Origin: Scleropages formosus
Taxonomy: Eukaryota; Chordata; Actinopteri; Osteoglossiformes; Osteoglossidae
Direction: 5' to 3'
Length of the DNA stretch: 64,000 nt
Assembly (NCBI RefSeq): GCF_900964775.1
Contig: NC_041826.1
Location: forward strand, 22,472,612 to 22,536,611
Shown: positions 47,006 to 58,618 of the stretch, one piece after another
Layout: each line of letters opens with the position of its first letter
Position numbering within the stretch: the first letter of the stretch is position 1
Made by a program: the position numbers and the translations under genes
The notes under the pieces: model-generated
The model's input: only the letters and a program-made list of their open reading frames with translations
Database searches by the model: none
What the model was told of the DNA's origin: nothing

Positions 47006-50000
47006 TTTATCACCTTGCGAAAAAGTGAGATTTATTCTTCATTACTGTCTTACTGCAGCTCTAGTTGGTAAAAATGCCCTTTCTAGGGAAAAATCCCCTG
47101 ATCTAGAATATTCTCAGGATCCAGAGAGGCGGAACTGAATATTCTTTGCAGCTGCAGATCAACAGACACATTATTGTGAGTTAGTCTGAACGTCAGAAAA
47201 AGCTCCAGTATGCGAGCAGGGGGATATAAAAGATTTTCATTTTCTGAAAGTTCAAGACATTCCCTGAAGAAAAAAAACACCCTACTGATCACAAGTGTGT
47301 ATCAGAGTGACGTAATAGACCTGTCCAGGGTGTGACCCCAGCAGCTTTGGGCCCAGTGATTAAGGGATAGGCTCCAGACCCCCGCGACCCTGACCAGGGC
47401 AAGCAGGTAATGAGAATGAATGAATGGATGGATGGGATTGTCACAAACGCCTGCAGAACCAGAGCCAGCAGTGAGCGCCTGGATGATGGGAACCAAAGGC
47501 ACTGCTGAGAGCAGGCCTCGCCCCCCCGGTTCGCTCCGCCGACCCTGAAGACACAAAACTCCGCCCCCCAAAGAGCAAAGCGCGCCCGATAACAAAGCAG
47601 CGTTCCGCAGCCGGGCACGTAGAGCCTCGCGGCGCCAGGGCCGCGCGCTCGGACGTCGGTGCGAATCCCGCCGAGTCGGCTCTCCCCGTCCGTTTCGTCC
47701 CACGGCCCGAAGACGTGCAGCAGGAGGCGACGGTGACCTCCTTAAGGGGAAACTGCCCTATCGTACCGCGGTACGCGGGGACGGGAAACCGAGGGAGGAT
47801 CAACACACTAGAGGTGGAGCAACACATGATCACAGGAGGACATTCGCCTCATCAGGCACGCCGCACTGTGAGCGCTCAGCTCAGCATTTTTTTTTTTTTT
47901 TACTTAACTGTTCTAGGCGGTAGCAAGGATGGTTAATGTGTGTGCTTTAGGGCGGCCAGAAACAAAAAGAGAAAAAACAAGGAGAAACGAGAAGTGAGAC
48001 ACAGAAATAAGAAGCAGCTTCATGCAGACGACACAAGGCAGCCATGCAGCGCAGAAGATCGTCCTCTCTGGGCCGTCTCCCTCGCCTCAGCCCGCAGCCT
48101 TCACGCGCATCGCATCGCAGGCGGCCTCGCGAGCCGGGCCGCGGCTCGGGTTCGAACCCGAGCCGCGTGCCTCGTCCCCGCCTTTACAAATCCGCTCCTC
48201 GTCCGGCCTGCCGGCGCATGAGGGCTGCAGCACTAAGAAGGCAAATGAGGCATGAAAAATTCATGTCGCTAATGGACAGCAGTCTGGTCTAGAACTGAGC
48301 TACTTTCTAACAGTCTGCTGTGCTTGAAGCAACTGTGTATCCAGAGCAAGTGTTATAACAATGTTATTTTATTATTAATAATAATAATAATAGCAGCCAT
48401 TAAAAACCTGGGACGGTGCTGTTGGGAATCACCTATATGGCGTGGAGCGTGTGTGCGCCTGTCGTTCTGCCGTTTGCTGGGTGATGTACGGAAATGTCAC
48501 TCTGTCATATAATAAGGCCGCCGTATGGAAAAGGGGTATATTTCCGAACGCGGCGGTACTGTGCCGTACTTTTTCGTTGCGCCAGGGCCGAGCGTACGTG
48601 AAACGCAGAGTGTGCGCGCGCTCGTTCCGCATCTCCGATGGCGCTAAAGTAGCGTAAGGAAACACCGTCCCAGGTCCCGTCCCCAGAGAGGAGGCGCACG
48701 AGCCACGCCTGTTCACGCCACCCTGTGGCTGCAGGGAAGAAGGCGGCGGCAGCGGCAGCGCGAAGATGATCGGAATGAGGAACGCTGCTCTCCAGCGTCA
48801 TTTTTAAAGCGATGATCATAAAACAAAAGCCTAAGTTGACTCAAACTGGAGACACAGTTGCTTTGAACAAATCTACGGTCGAGTGCAACTGAAACACACA
48901 AAAAACACGCATTACTTCTAATCAGCCTAATGAAACCCTCACCATTTACTACGAAAATCCTATTGGAAATTTTGGCTTTACAGCTATTATTAAACATGAG
49001 AGAATCCAAGAATCAATCAGATTTTCACTGATATTACAGAGTTAATATCGAGCACACAATGCTACAAAAGCAGTGTTAGAGAGGCACCCTTAATGTAACA
49101 GCCAAAGGCATTCTGGGTGGCAATACAGAAACTAAAAAATTAATTACAGCATATGATTCATGATGAGTTGATGGGGAAACCCAAATTCCAGGGATATTTT
49201 CAATAACTTCAGAAGCATTAATTATATGTGTCATAATAAAAGTCTTGTAGACTTTGGACAAAGTCCAGCGCGGCTCAAGTGCTCCTTTCAAGCCCTGCTA
49301 ACAACACGTACCTCGACTTTACCTCATGTCTGTGGGATGTGCAACAGCACTGATGCGGAACACAAATATTAATGACACATGTTGCAAAACGCATGGAGAG
49401 GAAAAGGAAGACGTCCGTTTAGCAACATACACATAACCAATGAGCTCAGAGAAGGGCTGTTTGTAGAAGTCTTCGTCCAGCACCCTGGGTGGACGGGCAT
49501 CCGAGAGGACGGCAGCGGGCAGGAGAGACGAGAGAGAAGGGTGAAAAGGAGGAGAGAAAACACAGCGACGCGCGAGCGAGGAGGAGGAGGTGCGGAGTAC
49601 GGGGCTGACTAGTTAACAGCCGGTTAACAACTAATCACGACTGTTGAGTGAGACTTCACTGACCTGACAGTACAGTACCGTGGGATTAACAACTTGAGGG
49701 ACAGACTGACAAGTAGATGCACTTCAGTTATGAAAAAATCCTCCGGAATTATCGGCACCCTTGGTAAAAATGGGCGGCGCTGCTGTCTCACGGCGCCTGG
49801 GTGGTGCGAGAGGACGTGGGTTCGATCCCCGCTCAGTCTGTGTGAAGTTTGCATGTTCTCCCTGTGTCGGTTTTCTGAGGGTGCTCTGGTTTCCTCCCAC
49901 ACTCCAAAGACATGCTGTTCAGGTTCCCCTGTGTGTGTGTGTGTTCCACTGATGTATGGATGAGTGACCCAGTGTAAGTCACCGCGGTAAATAAGGTGTG

Positions 50001-53000
50001 TGGGCTCATAACGCTACATAGAGTTCACTGGAAGCGGCTTTGGACAAAAGTGTCTGATAAATAAATAAATGTAAAAATGAGCAAAAGTGTACAAAATGCC
50101 TTGACTGTTTAATTCTTGTTTCATTCACGTTTAATCTTTACCTCGGTGAATGGTTACATCTCCCCTCATAAGCCGAGCGTACGATCGAGCTCAACAGTAA
50201 AGATATTTCTCGTAGCCAAAGGTGCCAATAATTGTGGAGGGACTGGAACGAGTCTATTAGGGGCGAGAACGTTAAGGTACACGGTGGATGACACATTACC
50301 ACAGAGCGCACTGTCGCTTCAATCTGCGATGAGTCTCAGGCGCTGTCAGCATCTCTTACAACCTCCACTTATTTCTGTTCTCGTGATTAGCAAAGACCCC
50401 GATAGACGGGTAAGGCGCCATTCCCGCGGGGGAGGGGAACGCCGGCCGGTGCCGGCCGACGCCTACTCGTACCTGTTGTTCACCTTCGTTTTCTCCAGCT
50501 GCTCGTCCTGCCGGGCGTGCCACTCCTCCAGCTCTCGCTTGGCCTTCTCTTTCCACTCCACCTCCTGCTGCCTCGAGTTGGCATCTGGGACGGAAGGAGA
50601 GACGGCAATTCGCCCCGGGAACGCGGCAGCGGTAAGAACCACCTAGGAGCCAGTGCTCTCCGCCATGCCCGCGTACGGTCCAAGCAGTTCCAGGAAAAAC
50701 TAGCGAACCAGCAAAACTAGCTGCTACACCCTGTGCTCAGATGGGGGCCAAGTGGCACGAGGTCAACTTGGCTCTCGCTAAGAGGCGGTGCCTTACCGAG
50801 GACCTCGAGGCGCTCTCTCTGCTCCTCCCTCCACTTGCGCAGGCTCTCCGGCTCGGCCCGCAGGCGGTCGACTTGGGCGACGGCGGCGTAGGCATCAGAC
50901 GGGCCGTTGCTCTCCTGCCGAACCGTACACACGTACACAGCGAAGGCTAGTCTTTGGTCTCCAGTGGTGACCACAGGTGCCCCTCGTGGCTCTCCGGCTC
51001 GACTCGGACGACGGCGGCGTAGGCATCAGACGGGCCACTTCATTTGCTCCAAAGCCACGTACAGCTCAGAGTAAACAAAGTCTAAGAGTTCTAAGCAAAC
51101 ACAACCTAACGTGCCATAAAATTTGCACAACGCGTTATCAACTGTGTCTTACGAGAAACGCCTTTCTAGAACTGGTGTTTCAACCAAGAGCCGGTGCCCT
51201 GGTGATGCGCGGCGCCACACAAAGGGCGAGGCCTCCCCTGTACGTCTCAGGTGTCTCACACCTGCTGGCGAGCAGCTCAGAAACCATCTATAATAATGAG
51301 TCGTAATGCAAAAACTTGGGCTTCCAGAAATCGGGAACATTTGAGAAGGCAAAACTTAGTGATAAAACGCACAGAATTCCCTTGAAAGGCAATATCATTA
51401 CTTGTGGCTCAGTGCTTTCAATGACTGTTCTTTTATCCCAAAACATACTGTCTGAATTTCTCAGCGTAGAGAGGGTACGAGCGACTGCAAAAGTAACATT
51501 ACGAGAATTGCCTAGATCAGGAGTGTCTCGAAAATAACGCATTTGTACCTTGTAGCATGCCGAGGTCGCCCGGGGAGAGAGCGGCGACGGGGGAAAAGCA
51601 GCCACAGCTGGGGCTGATTACACTCGCTATTTCTTCCCTGGTGCCCAGCAGTAGAGAGAAGAGACAGAGGAGGAGAACGAGAGACACGAACCCGATCCCA
51701 GAGACGACGCCCGGGTCCCGACCGACCCGACTCTCCCAGCCCCCCTGACGAAACCTCATCCTACCTGTTCCCTAGTCCCCCTTTTCCATCACCTTCCTTC
51801 TCCCCGCTGTAAGGGCAAATAAAAGCCTTCACCAACAGGTAACTGCACGTCTTGTCTCCTGCCTCGTCTCTTACATCCCTATTTTAATGTCAGCATTTAT
51901 TTGGCAAAAGCCCAAAGACAATAATAAAAATAATTTAAAAAAAAAGTTTACTACTGTAGGACCACAGGACTTTTAATTCCTAGATCTTCATTTGTCACCA
52001 CAAGCATTGATACCTACATTACTTACAGCTCCTTAAAACACTGTATACTATTACATGCATTTCTATTATTTCATTTGTCCCTTGTTAATCATTACTTGCC
52101 CCCTACAGATGGCCAGAGGGGTTCATCTACAGCAGCAGCAACAATGGGAATTTTACCAGGACAGATGGTTGCATCATTTACATGTATGGATTAGGCACAC
52201 AGGTTCCTCCAAAGAGATGTACAACTCAGAGTAAACCAGGGTGTACTCCACATTTACCTCATGAAGCTCTCCGTTAATGACTCCGTCAACAGCATCTGGT
52301 GGAAAAGCATAATTTGATGTTACGTTATTGATCAACTGTCCAGAATGCAATACAGTATCCCGGTGAAAACCAGAGAGTTGATTAATAAATAAGCCTCATC
52401 CTATTAGATCAATCACATAGGAAATATCAAACCAGACACAAATTTTTCAATAAAGAATAATTAGATGCAGGAACACTAAAACAGTGAAGATTTGATAAAC
52501 ACTTTACAACCACAATGCAACAAATTTTCAGTGGAGCATCACAAGCCCAAATTGCATTATAATAAAACATCAAAAGAAAGACTGCACATTAAAAAAGGTG
52601 TGTGGGTACCTGACTGTTTATGTTACAGAGAATTATTATATTTAACGCCCAACAAGTACAGCGAAGGAAGTGCCTTTAGGCATACGCTGCTGCGACAGGA
52701 CGCTGCTTCAGGCTCCGAGAGCCCCTCTCACACGGATCGTGTGTGTTTTTTGACCAACAAAAAGTGGGTCCAACCGATGAGCAGCACCTTTATCCAGGTG
52801 CCTCTCGCTTTGCGTGGAAACCGGAGAGTGGCTCATGAATTACTGAAGGCCTCATCGGGTCACTGCGGCACACGTGCGGGGCCAAGTGCTGCGGCTGTAA
52901 AAGGACACTGGTGGCACTGCTAGTGTTGCCATGGTAACGAAAGGGCAGCCAGCATTGTACAGGGGGGCAGGTTTCTGGCCCAACTGCATTAGTGGACTGT

Positions 53001-53888
53001 GGTGCCAACACTCTGATGGACCATCTCCTCTCTCTACCACCCCCCAGGGTCACACTGCTCTCACGCCCGGGCGGAAGGGACAGTGCTGAGCTCGGTGCTC
53101 CTTCGCTGCTGTGCGGAAAGTTGCTTCTTGGAGAGCTGATGTGGACAACACGTGAGCCCCAGGGGAGGCCATCCGCTGCTGACGCCCGCCCCCCCCGTGA
53201 CACCTGTCACCCGTCCCTGACTCCGGGGAGGAGGAGGAGTCACCGGGCTCCAGGGCCCCAGACACCGACACGGAATCTGTGAACGCGCCCAGCCCAGGCA
53301 CGTGGAGCTCCCGCAGCCCGAGCGCACCGAGTCCAAAGGTCTTGCCTCGGGGGGGGGGGGCGGCCGCCTCCATAAAGCGTATTAAAGCGCAAAGAGAGAG
53401 AGGCCAGAGGGCGGAGCGAGAAACAGACAGTGTTGCACTCAGACACACAATATAGAAACAATGTTACACTCCAGTCCAAGCCCGCGTGACACGCACGCCG
53501 GAACAAACACATCCTGATCCTGGGAAGATATAATCTGGCCGAAAACAATCGGCACACTTGAAAGAAACTCCCGCGTCCCGCTGCCCTCCCCCCGCCGAGC
53601 CATGATGATTAAACCCCGAGAGGCGGAGCTCAGCGACGTCCCCGCCGCCGCCGACGCCGGCACCGCGCTGACCGCATCCTAGGCTAGCTTAGGCTACCGC
53701 CGCGTACCGGGCTCGGACAGCAACGACGGCACCGCTCCGCCGTCCAGGATGCTGAAGCCCTCGTCGCTCTCGATGCCCGCGATCTCGCTCTCCTGTTGGG
53801 CCAGGAAGGCGGCTGCGGGGTCCTCCTCCAGCCCGACGCCGTTGCCCATCGCGGACTGGGCCGTGTCTAGCATGTCGAAGTCATCCAT
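46461..53888 (-). CDS. clta: Clathrin light chain A with neuronal exons
   Basis: Seven coding exons on the minus strand: 53888-53708, 52295-52258, 50914-50797, 50584-50473, 49484-49431 (neuronal), 47944-47909 (neuronal) and 46632-46461. They give 236 residues with both neuronal exons or 206 without. All junctions are in phase and GT-AG. Clathrin light chains bind the heavy chain hub and regulate coat assembly and HIP1/actin coupling. The N-terminus has the near-invariant EEDPAAAFLAQQESEIAGIE (21-40). The middle is a charged helix with AEPESLRKWREEQRERLEVL and DANSRQQEVEWKEKAKRELE, and the C-terminus is GTEWERVARLCDFNPKSTKQ ending LKQTPLAR. ILDGG after the conserved block, DAVDGVINGE and the neuronal insert sequences identify LCa rather than LCb. 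Codon phase forces the tiny 38-nt second exon. Confidence 0.95.
46968..47002. repeat. A35 homopolymer
   Basis: Thirty-five A in the last clta intron, followed by GGCTTTATC. No LINE or SINE body was recognised next to it. Confidence 0.95.
47318..47440 (+). repeat. Repeat E, 3' end only
   Basis: GACCTGTCCAGGGTGTGACC, then GGATAGGCTCCAGACCCCCG, GACCAGGGCAAGCAGG and a GAATGAATGGATGGATGG tail. Confidence 0.65.
47909..47944 (-). CDS. clta: clta neuronal exon 2 (36 nt)
   Basis: A 36-nt in-frame cassette that adds THINHPCYRLEQ between the 18-residue insert and AAEEA. Human neuronal LCa has TNINHPCYSLEQ at this place. Acceptor ccctaaag and donor gttaag bracket it, and the phase (one base in, two bases out) matches both neighbours. 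The upstream intron is strongly pyrimidine-rich in the sense strand. Tiny phase-preserving neuronal exons are often held back by PTB-type repression elsewhere; that regulation is inferred here. Confidence 0.93.
48140..48167. repeat. 28-bp perfect palindrome
   Basis: The sequence reads identically on both strands around a central TTCGAA; each arm is CGCGGCTCGGG. It lies in a CpG-rich part of a clta intron and could form a hairpin. GGTTCGAACCC in its middle resembles a pol III B box, but no A box or tRNA fold was found. Confidence 0.9.
49431..49484 (-). CDS. clta: clta neuronal exon 1 (54 nt)
   Basis: A 54-nt in-frame cassette that adds 18 residues, VLDEDFYKQPFSELIGYV. Human neuronal LCa has VADEAFYKQPFADVIGYV here. 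The acceptor is ccacccag and the donor gtatgt. It can splice to the 36-nt exon or straight to the last exon, since all three junctions share the same phase. Confidence 0.94.
49775..50075 (+). repeat. Composite short interspersed repeat, family C
   Basis: GGGTGGTGCGAGAGGACGTG, GGTTCGATCCCCGCTCAGTC, GACATGCTGTTCAGGTTCCC, TG run and GGCTTTGGACAAAAGTGTCT tail. In a clta intron, opposite strand. Confidence 0.8.
51555..51875 (+). mobile_element. Possible solo LTR remnant
   Basis: A GC-rich stretch followed by AATAAA (51829-51834) and a TCTTACA end resembles the R-U5 side of a fish LTR element. No internal region is present, no matching second LTR lies in the window and no target duplication was established. 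If real, it is an old, broken remnant of undetermined LTR family. Confidence 0.25.
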
Positions 53889-54070
53889 GTCTCGCCAACT
53901 AACTGTTACTGGCCGTTACCCCGCGCGTAGCTCCGCCTGTCCGCTCAGTGCGCGATTAAAGCGAGGGTGGGGCAAGGCTCTGATATACAAAGAAGCCGAA
54001 AGGAGCGTTAGGCCAATCGGAGAGGGGCGCTTTTGATGGACAGTACTTTCCACCAATCAACTTAGCGCCA
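53889..54070 (-). promoter_or_regulatory. clta: clta promoter region
   Basis: CpG-rich sequence directly upstream of the clta start codon, continuous with the CpG-rich first exon. Two CCAAT boxes occur (54013-54017 and 54053-54057, written on the plus strand). No TATA box was assigned. Confidence 0.5.
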
Positions 54071-54507
54071 GCTGCCAGCTGAGTAAACGCAGCCGTTAAA
54101 CCTGGCACGTACTAGTCTCGTGATGTTCGCGGTGCGCGAGACGTGGATAGGGAGCGAGATGCATGACGGTCCTGAGAAAGAAAGAAACAAAGGAAGGAAG
54201 GAAGTGACGGCGATGTGCCGGTTTGTCCCACAGAATGAGCGTCGTTCGTCAATAGAAGGTTGTTCGTGAAAGGAATTTGTGTTCCCTTTAAATTAGGAGA
54301 GCGTTTCATCAATCTTTCACCAAACCTGCAAAGCTCCTGCCTTGTCTTTTAAACGAAAATAAATCTAATTAAAAACCAAGACTGGAGCATCAGAACTGCA
54401 CAGCGCACCTTTTAATCCGGACTTCATACCCATGTGTTCCCAACTTCATTTCCATCACAATTTGTTTAACTATTGTTTATTGTCAGTATTTTCTTGCTTT
54501 ATTCTAT

Positions 54508-54820
54508 TGTTATTGGGTGTCATGGTAGCTCGGTTGCCTGTGTGGAATTTGCTTGTTCTCTTTTTGTGTTTGTGTGTGTTTCCTCCCACAGCCCAGAAAT
54601 GTGTTTGTTTCAGGTCAAAAATGGTTGATTCTTAATTGCCTAGGGGTGTGTGTTTGCGTGTGTGTGCTCATGGCGCATGCGTACAGTTAAGCTGTGATGG
54701 ATTGGAATACATTCTGGCCTGACACTGCCCTACTATACCACTTTCTTCCGGGATAGGCTCCAGACCACCGTGTTCCTCCATTGGACAAGCAGTCACTAAT
54801 AGCACATGGATGGACGTTTA
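54508..54820 (+). repeat. Repeat E, degenerate
   Basis: GTGTCATGGTAGCTCGG head, TTTCCTCCCACAGCCCAGAA, GGGATAGGCTCCAGACCACC and a TGGACAAGCAGTCACTAATA tail. Confidence 0.65.
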
Positions 54821-55614
54821 CTGCTGTAATTTGTAATGCCCCTATTTCTTGTAAATTTGTTTACCGTACAATTGTAACCATCTTTTTTAATATAAAGCAC
54901 CTGGAGAAGCTATTTTTAAGTGCGTGATATAAAACTATTATGATTATAACGCTACCTAATGTGCCAGTTCTCATAATCTAGTTATGCTAATCACTCATAT
55001 CCCCTCTTTTGCGGAATTATCAGTAAAGCGCCATTTGAGATCAACAAATAGTGAATCACACAGTTGTAATGATATTGACTTTCATGAAAAATGTAGCCAT
55101 TTTGTCACATCAACATCTGATGACAAATGTCCATTAAATCTTTTTTTGCTTTTGTGCTCATTGTTATGATAGGTAGTGGATTTACACTGTGGTAACTAAA
55201 GAGCGACATCTGGTCTTGAGGATGGTGACTGAGTGTTCGTGTCTGAGCAGAGAGCAGTTCAAGTGGAGAAGGAGAAGGACAGCATGGGTGGAGAAAATGC
55301 ATTGATTCACTTTATTTTTATTTATTAATTATTTAGATGCTTAAAATTTAAATATTTCCCAGTTTGTACATTTTTTCATTTAAGGGATGTTTTTCTCCAA
55401 AGTGACATACATCTCGCTGAAAAATACAATGAGCATATTACAGCCGAATGAGTTTAATTTATGAGTCTTGTATTTAAAAAAGGAATGAGTCATTTCATCT
55501 TCTTTAATTGTTCAAAATCCTATAAGAGCATCTAATTACAACCCTAGAACTGGAGAAACATAAATGGTAGGAATTTCCTTCAGGTTAAGATGAGGAGACT
55601 AGGAAGAGCTTTGC
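54821..55614. other. Intergenic, no gene recognised
   Basis: AT-rich. A short SINE-tail-like piece (TTTCTCCAAAGTGACATAC) lies near 55390-55410. Confidence 0.45.
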
Positions 55615-55818
55615 CCAAGTAAATTTTTTACACTTTTCTCCAAATCAACTTACAATGAAAATTTACCTACAATTACTTACCCATTTATACAGCTGGATAA
55701 TTTTTACCAGAGCAATTTTAGGGTAAGTAGCTTGCTCTATAGCCAGAAGTGAGATTCCAGTCTGAAACCTTCAAGTCCAAAGGCAGCAGTTGTAACCACT
55801 ACACTACCAGCTGTCCAC
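55615..55818 (-). repeat. tRNA-derived SINE, family B
   Basis: Antisense, nearly full length: CTTTTCTCCAAATCAACTTA, CCATTTATACAGCTGGATAA, TAAGTAGCTTGCTCTATAGC and CACTACACTACCAGCTGTCC. Confidence 0.85.
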
Positions 55819-58299
55819 AACTCTTCTAAGATACAAGCCAAAATTCAATCCTAGATTGTCTGGAGAAGTCTTTCTTACTTAAGTGAGACATCTGTCGCTG
55901 GAAAATTTTTATCTCCAAATATCAACAATATTTAAATTCTCAATAAACATCTTAAAGTTTGAGTTAATAAGTGGAGATACTTTGGATGGTTTCCATTAAG
56001 TGGAGTGGGGAGATGCTGCTGTGTAACCTGTACAACCTGTGTAACTTGTATAATAAATCTCTCTGTGCCCAGGTATATATGTGTGTGTCCCATGTCTATC
56101 AGTTTACTTTCTGTAAGCTGTGGAAGATGCCACTCCAATTCGAGTTGTGTCCCGGCCGGATGATCGGCGGCACGAGCCCCTGTTTCATTATCGCGGAGAT
56201 CGGACAGAATCACCAGGGAGATGTAAAGATTGCCAAGAAGATGATCCGAATGGCCAAGGTAACTTAGAGGAGCGCTGTGTGATGCTCATTCATCGCTTCT
56301 ACACTTGATATTTATGACACAATGTGTTCTGTGTATTATTGGTTTTGTAGAGATGCACACAGTGTTTATTCAGCAAATGGGAATGGGTTCTTATTATTAT
56401 CCGTAAGATCAAATAAATTTCCTGTTAGTCGCTACCACTTTACACTTGGTCCTCAATTTACGAACACAATTGAGACTAGAAGTCTGTCTGTAACTCCAGT
56501 TATTTGTATGTCCAGCCACTACATCACAGTCTATTAAGGTTAACGGTACAGTTTAATCCCTCAATTTATCCTGCGGTGAAGTTCTGCCAGAAAACTATGA
56601 CAGAGCTACAGTAAATTAAAACTTCACTGTAAGACTACCAAGACCAGATAGGAATTATACATGCGTAACTCTGTAGGAATGTGTGGAATGAAGGCGATCC
56701 ATCACTCCTACTGGGATTTCCATTCTATTTGAACGCATTTTGTTGACAAGTAAAAGTTGGAAAAGACAATGGGAAATGTTTGTGTTTTTGAAAGTGCATA
56801 ACTCAAATGTTAGCCAGCATCACCCAGATGTAATTGCAGGAGTGCGGAGCGGACTGCGCCAAGTTTCAGAAGAGCGAACTTGAGTTCAAGTTCAACAAAC
56901 GCGCTTTGGAGCGGCCCTACACGTCCAAGCATTCGTGGGGGGCAACGTACGGGGAGCACAAGCGTCACCTGGAGTTCAGCCACGAGCAGTACAGGGAGCT
57001 GCAGAAGTACGCCGAGGAGGTCGGCATCTTCTTCACCGCCTCGGGAATGGATGAGGTAAGGCTGCACGGCCATCCCTTTCCAAAGCACGACCGACTGTCC
57101 TACTCTGCTTGGTAACGCCATTGTATTTGAGCATTTATGGAAGGCTTCTGGAAGGAAGATGTTCCTTTTTCCACATCCTACCATCTAAATTGTTCATTTA
57201 GAAGAGAATGTGATTTCTGTTTCACTCCATTGACACAGGGCTTCATGCATTGTCCTCTTTCTGTTGTTAGATGGCGGTGGAGTTCCTTCATGAGCTCAAC
57301 GTGCCGTTCTTTAAGGTTGCTTCAGCAGATACCAACAACTTTCCTTTTCTGGAGAAGACTGCTAGGAAAGGTGAGTCACACTCCACAAGTGACTACAGCT
57401 ATGTATGTTAGAGAAGTTGTAAACTTCATTGGCACAGTGGCTTAGAGGAGTGGCGGGTAAGGTGAACAAGCTCATTCTACTGCACGCAACCTCGATCAGG
57501 ACCCCACCGGGTTCACCTAGTATAGCATTCCCGCTATAAGCTTGAGTGATCGCAGTGATTTTCTGCTGGACAGAACCCCACACCTATGGGCAGGGCAACA
57601 ACCAGGCTTAGACTTGTTATTCACTAAATGTGCTAAGCTAAAGAAAGAAAGAAGGAATTGGATGGCAAATCATACATGGTGCTTTGGTGGCAGAAATGAC
57701 AGCTGTGTCACTGTGTGTCCCTTCAGCGAGTCTTCATTTCTGCTCATTCTCCAGTCTTGCCATCTGATGGCGTACCAAGAATACACAGATACATATGTTC
57801 CTCTTACATTTCTCATTTTCTTCAAGGCAGAGACTGCAGCTCTCAGCAGTGTCTCGCCCTACAATTGTTTAGGTGCAGAGGAGCACAAACCTTTCTGTGT
57901 GTGTTCGACTGACATGAACGTGAGCGTGTGTGTTCTTCAGGCCGCCCCATGGTGGTGTCCAGCGGGATGCAGTCCATGGAGACGATGCGACGCGTCTAGC
58001 GGACACTGAGGCAACACCACCAGAACTTCTGTATCCTGCAGTGCACCAGCAGCTACCCCCTGGAACCCGAGGATGTCAACTTGCGTGTCATTACCGTACG
58101 CGTCTTTGTCCGCCACAGCTGGCACCACTGGCAGGACCCAACACTCACTCAGGGTGCCCGAGTCATGGGTTGTCGTAAATTTAACCATAAACTGAACCTC
58201 CAGCCCCATTCAGCTCTGCTGGGTCCTCTGGACAAACTACCACCAGGAGAGCTTCGGCACAGAGTGCAGAGTCCAGATTTGCTTCATTCTCATGTTGCA

Positions 58300-58618
58300 G
58301 CAGGTGGCACAGCAGGTAGCACTGGTGCCGCACAGCTCTTGTGGGTTTGAATGCTGCTCGGTCCTTGTGCAGTTTGCATGTTCTACTTGTGTTCATCTGT
58401 TTTCCCTCCCACAGTCCAAAGACATGTGTTTCAGGTGAACTGGTGACTCCCAGTTGCCTGTAGTTTTCTGTGTGTGAGCAGTTGTGTTTGTTTGCCCTGC
58501 GATGGAATAGCGCCCCATCTAGCGGGTGTTCTGCCTCGCACCACCTGCTTTACAGGGATAGGTTCCAGATTGCCGGGACCCTGCACTGGAAGAACTCCTT
58601 GTGATGATGGATGGCTCC
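58300..58618 (+). repeat. Repeat E in nans copy 1 intron 4
   Basis: GGTGGCACAGCAGGTAGCAC head, GTGCAGTTTGCATGTTCTAC, CAGTCCAAAGACATGTGTTT and GGGATAGGTTCCAGATTGCC. Confidence 0.7.

Noticed and set aside
46461-53888. Clathrin light chain B as identity
   Set aside because: ILDGG, DAVDGVINGE, DANSR and both neuronal inserts follow LCa; LCb has only the 18-residue insert and a different linker.
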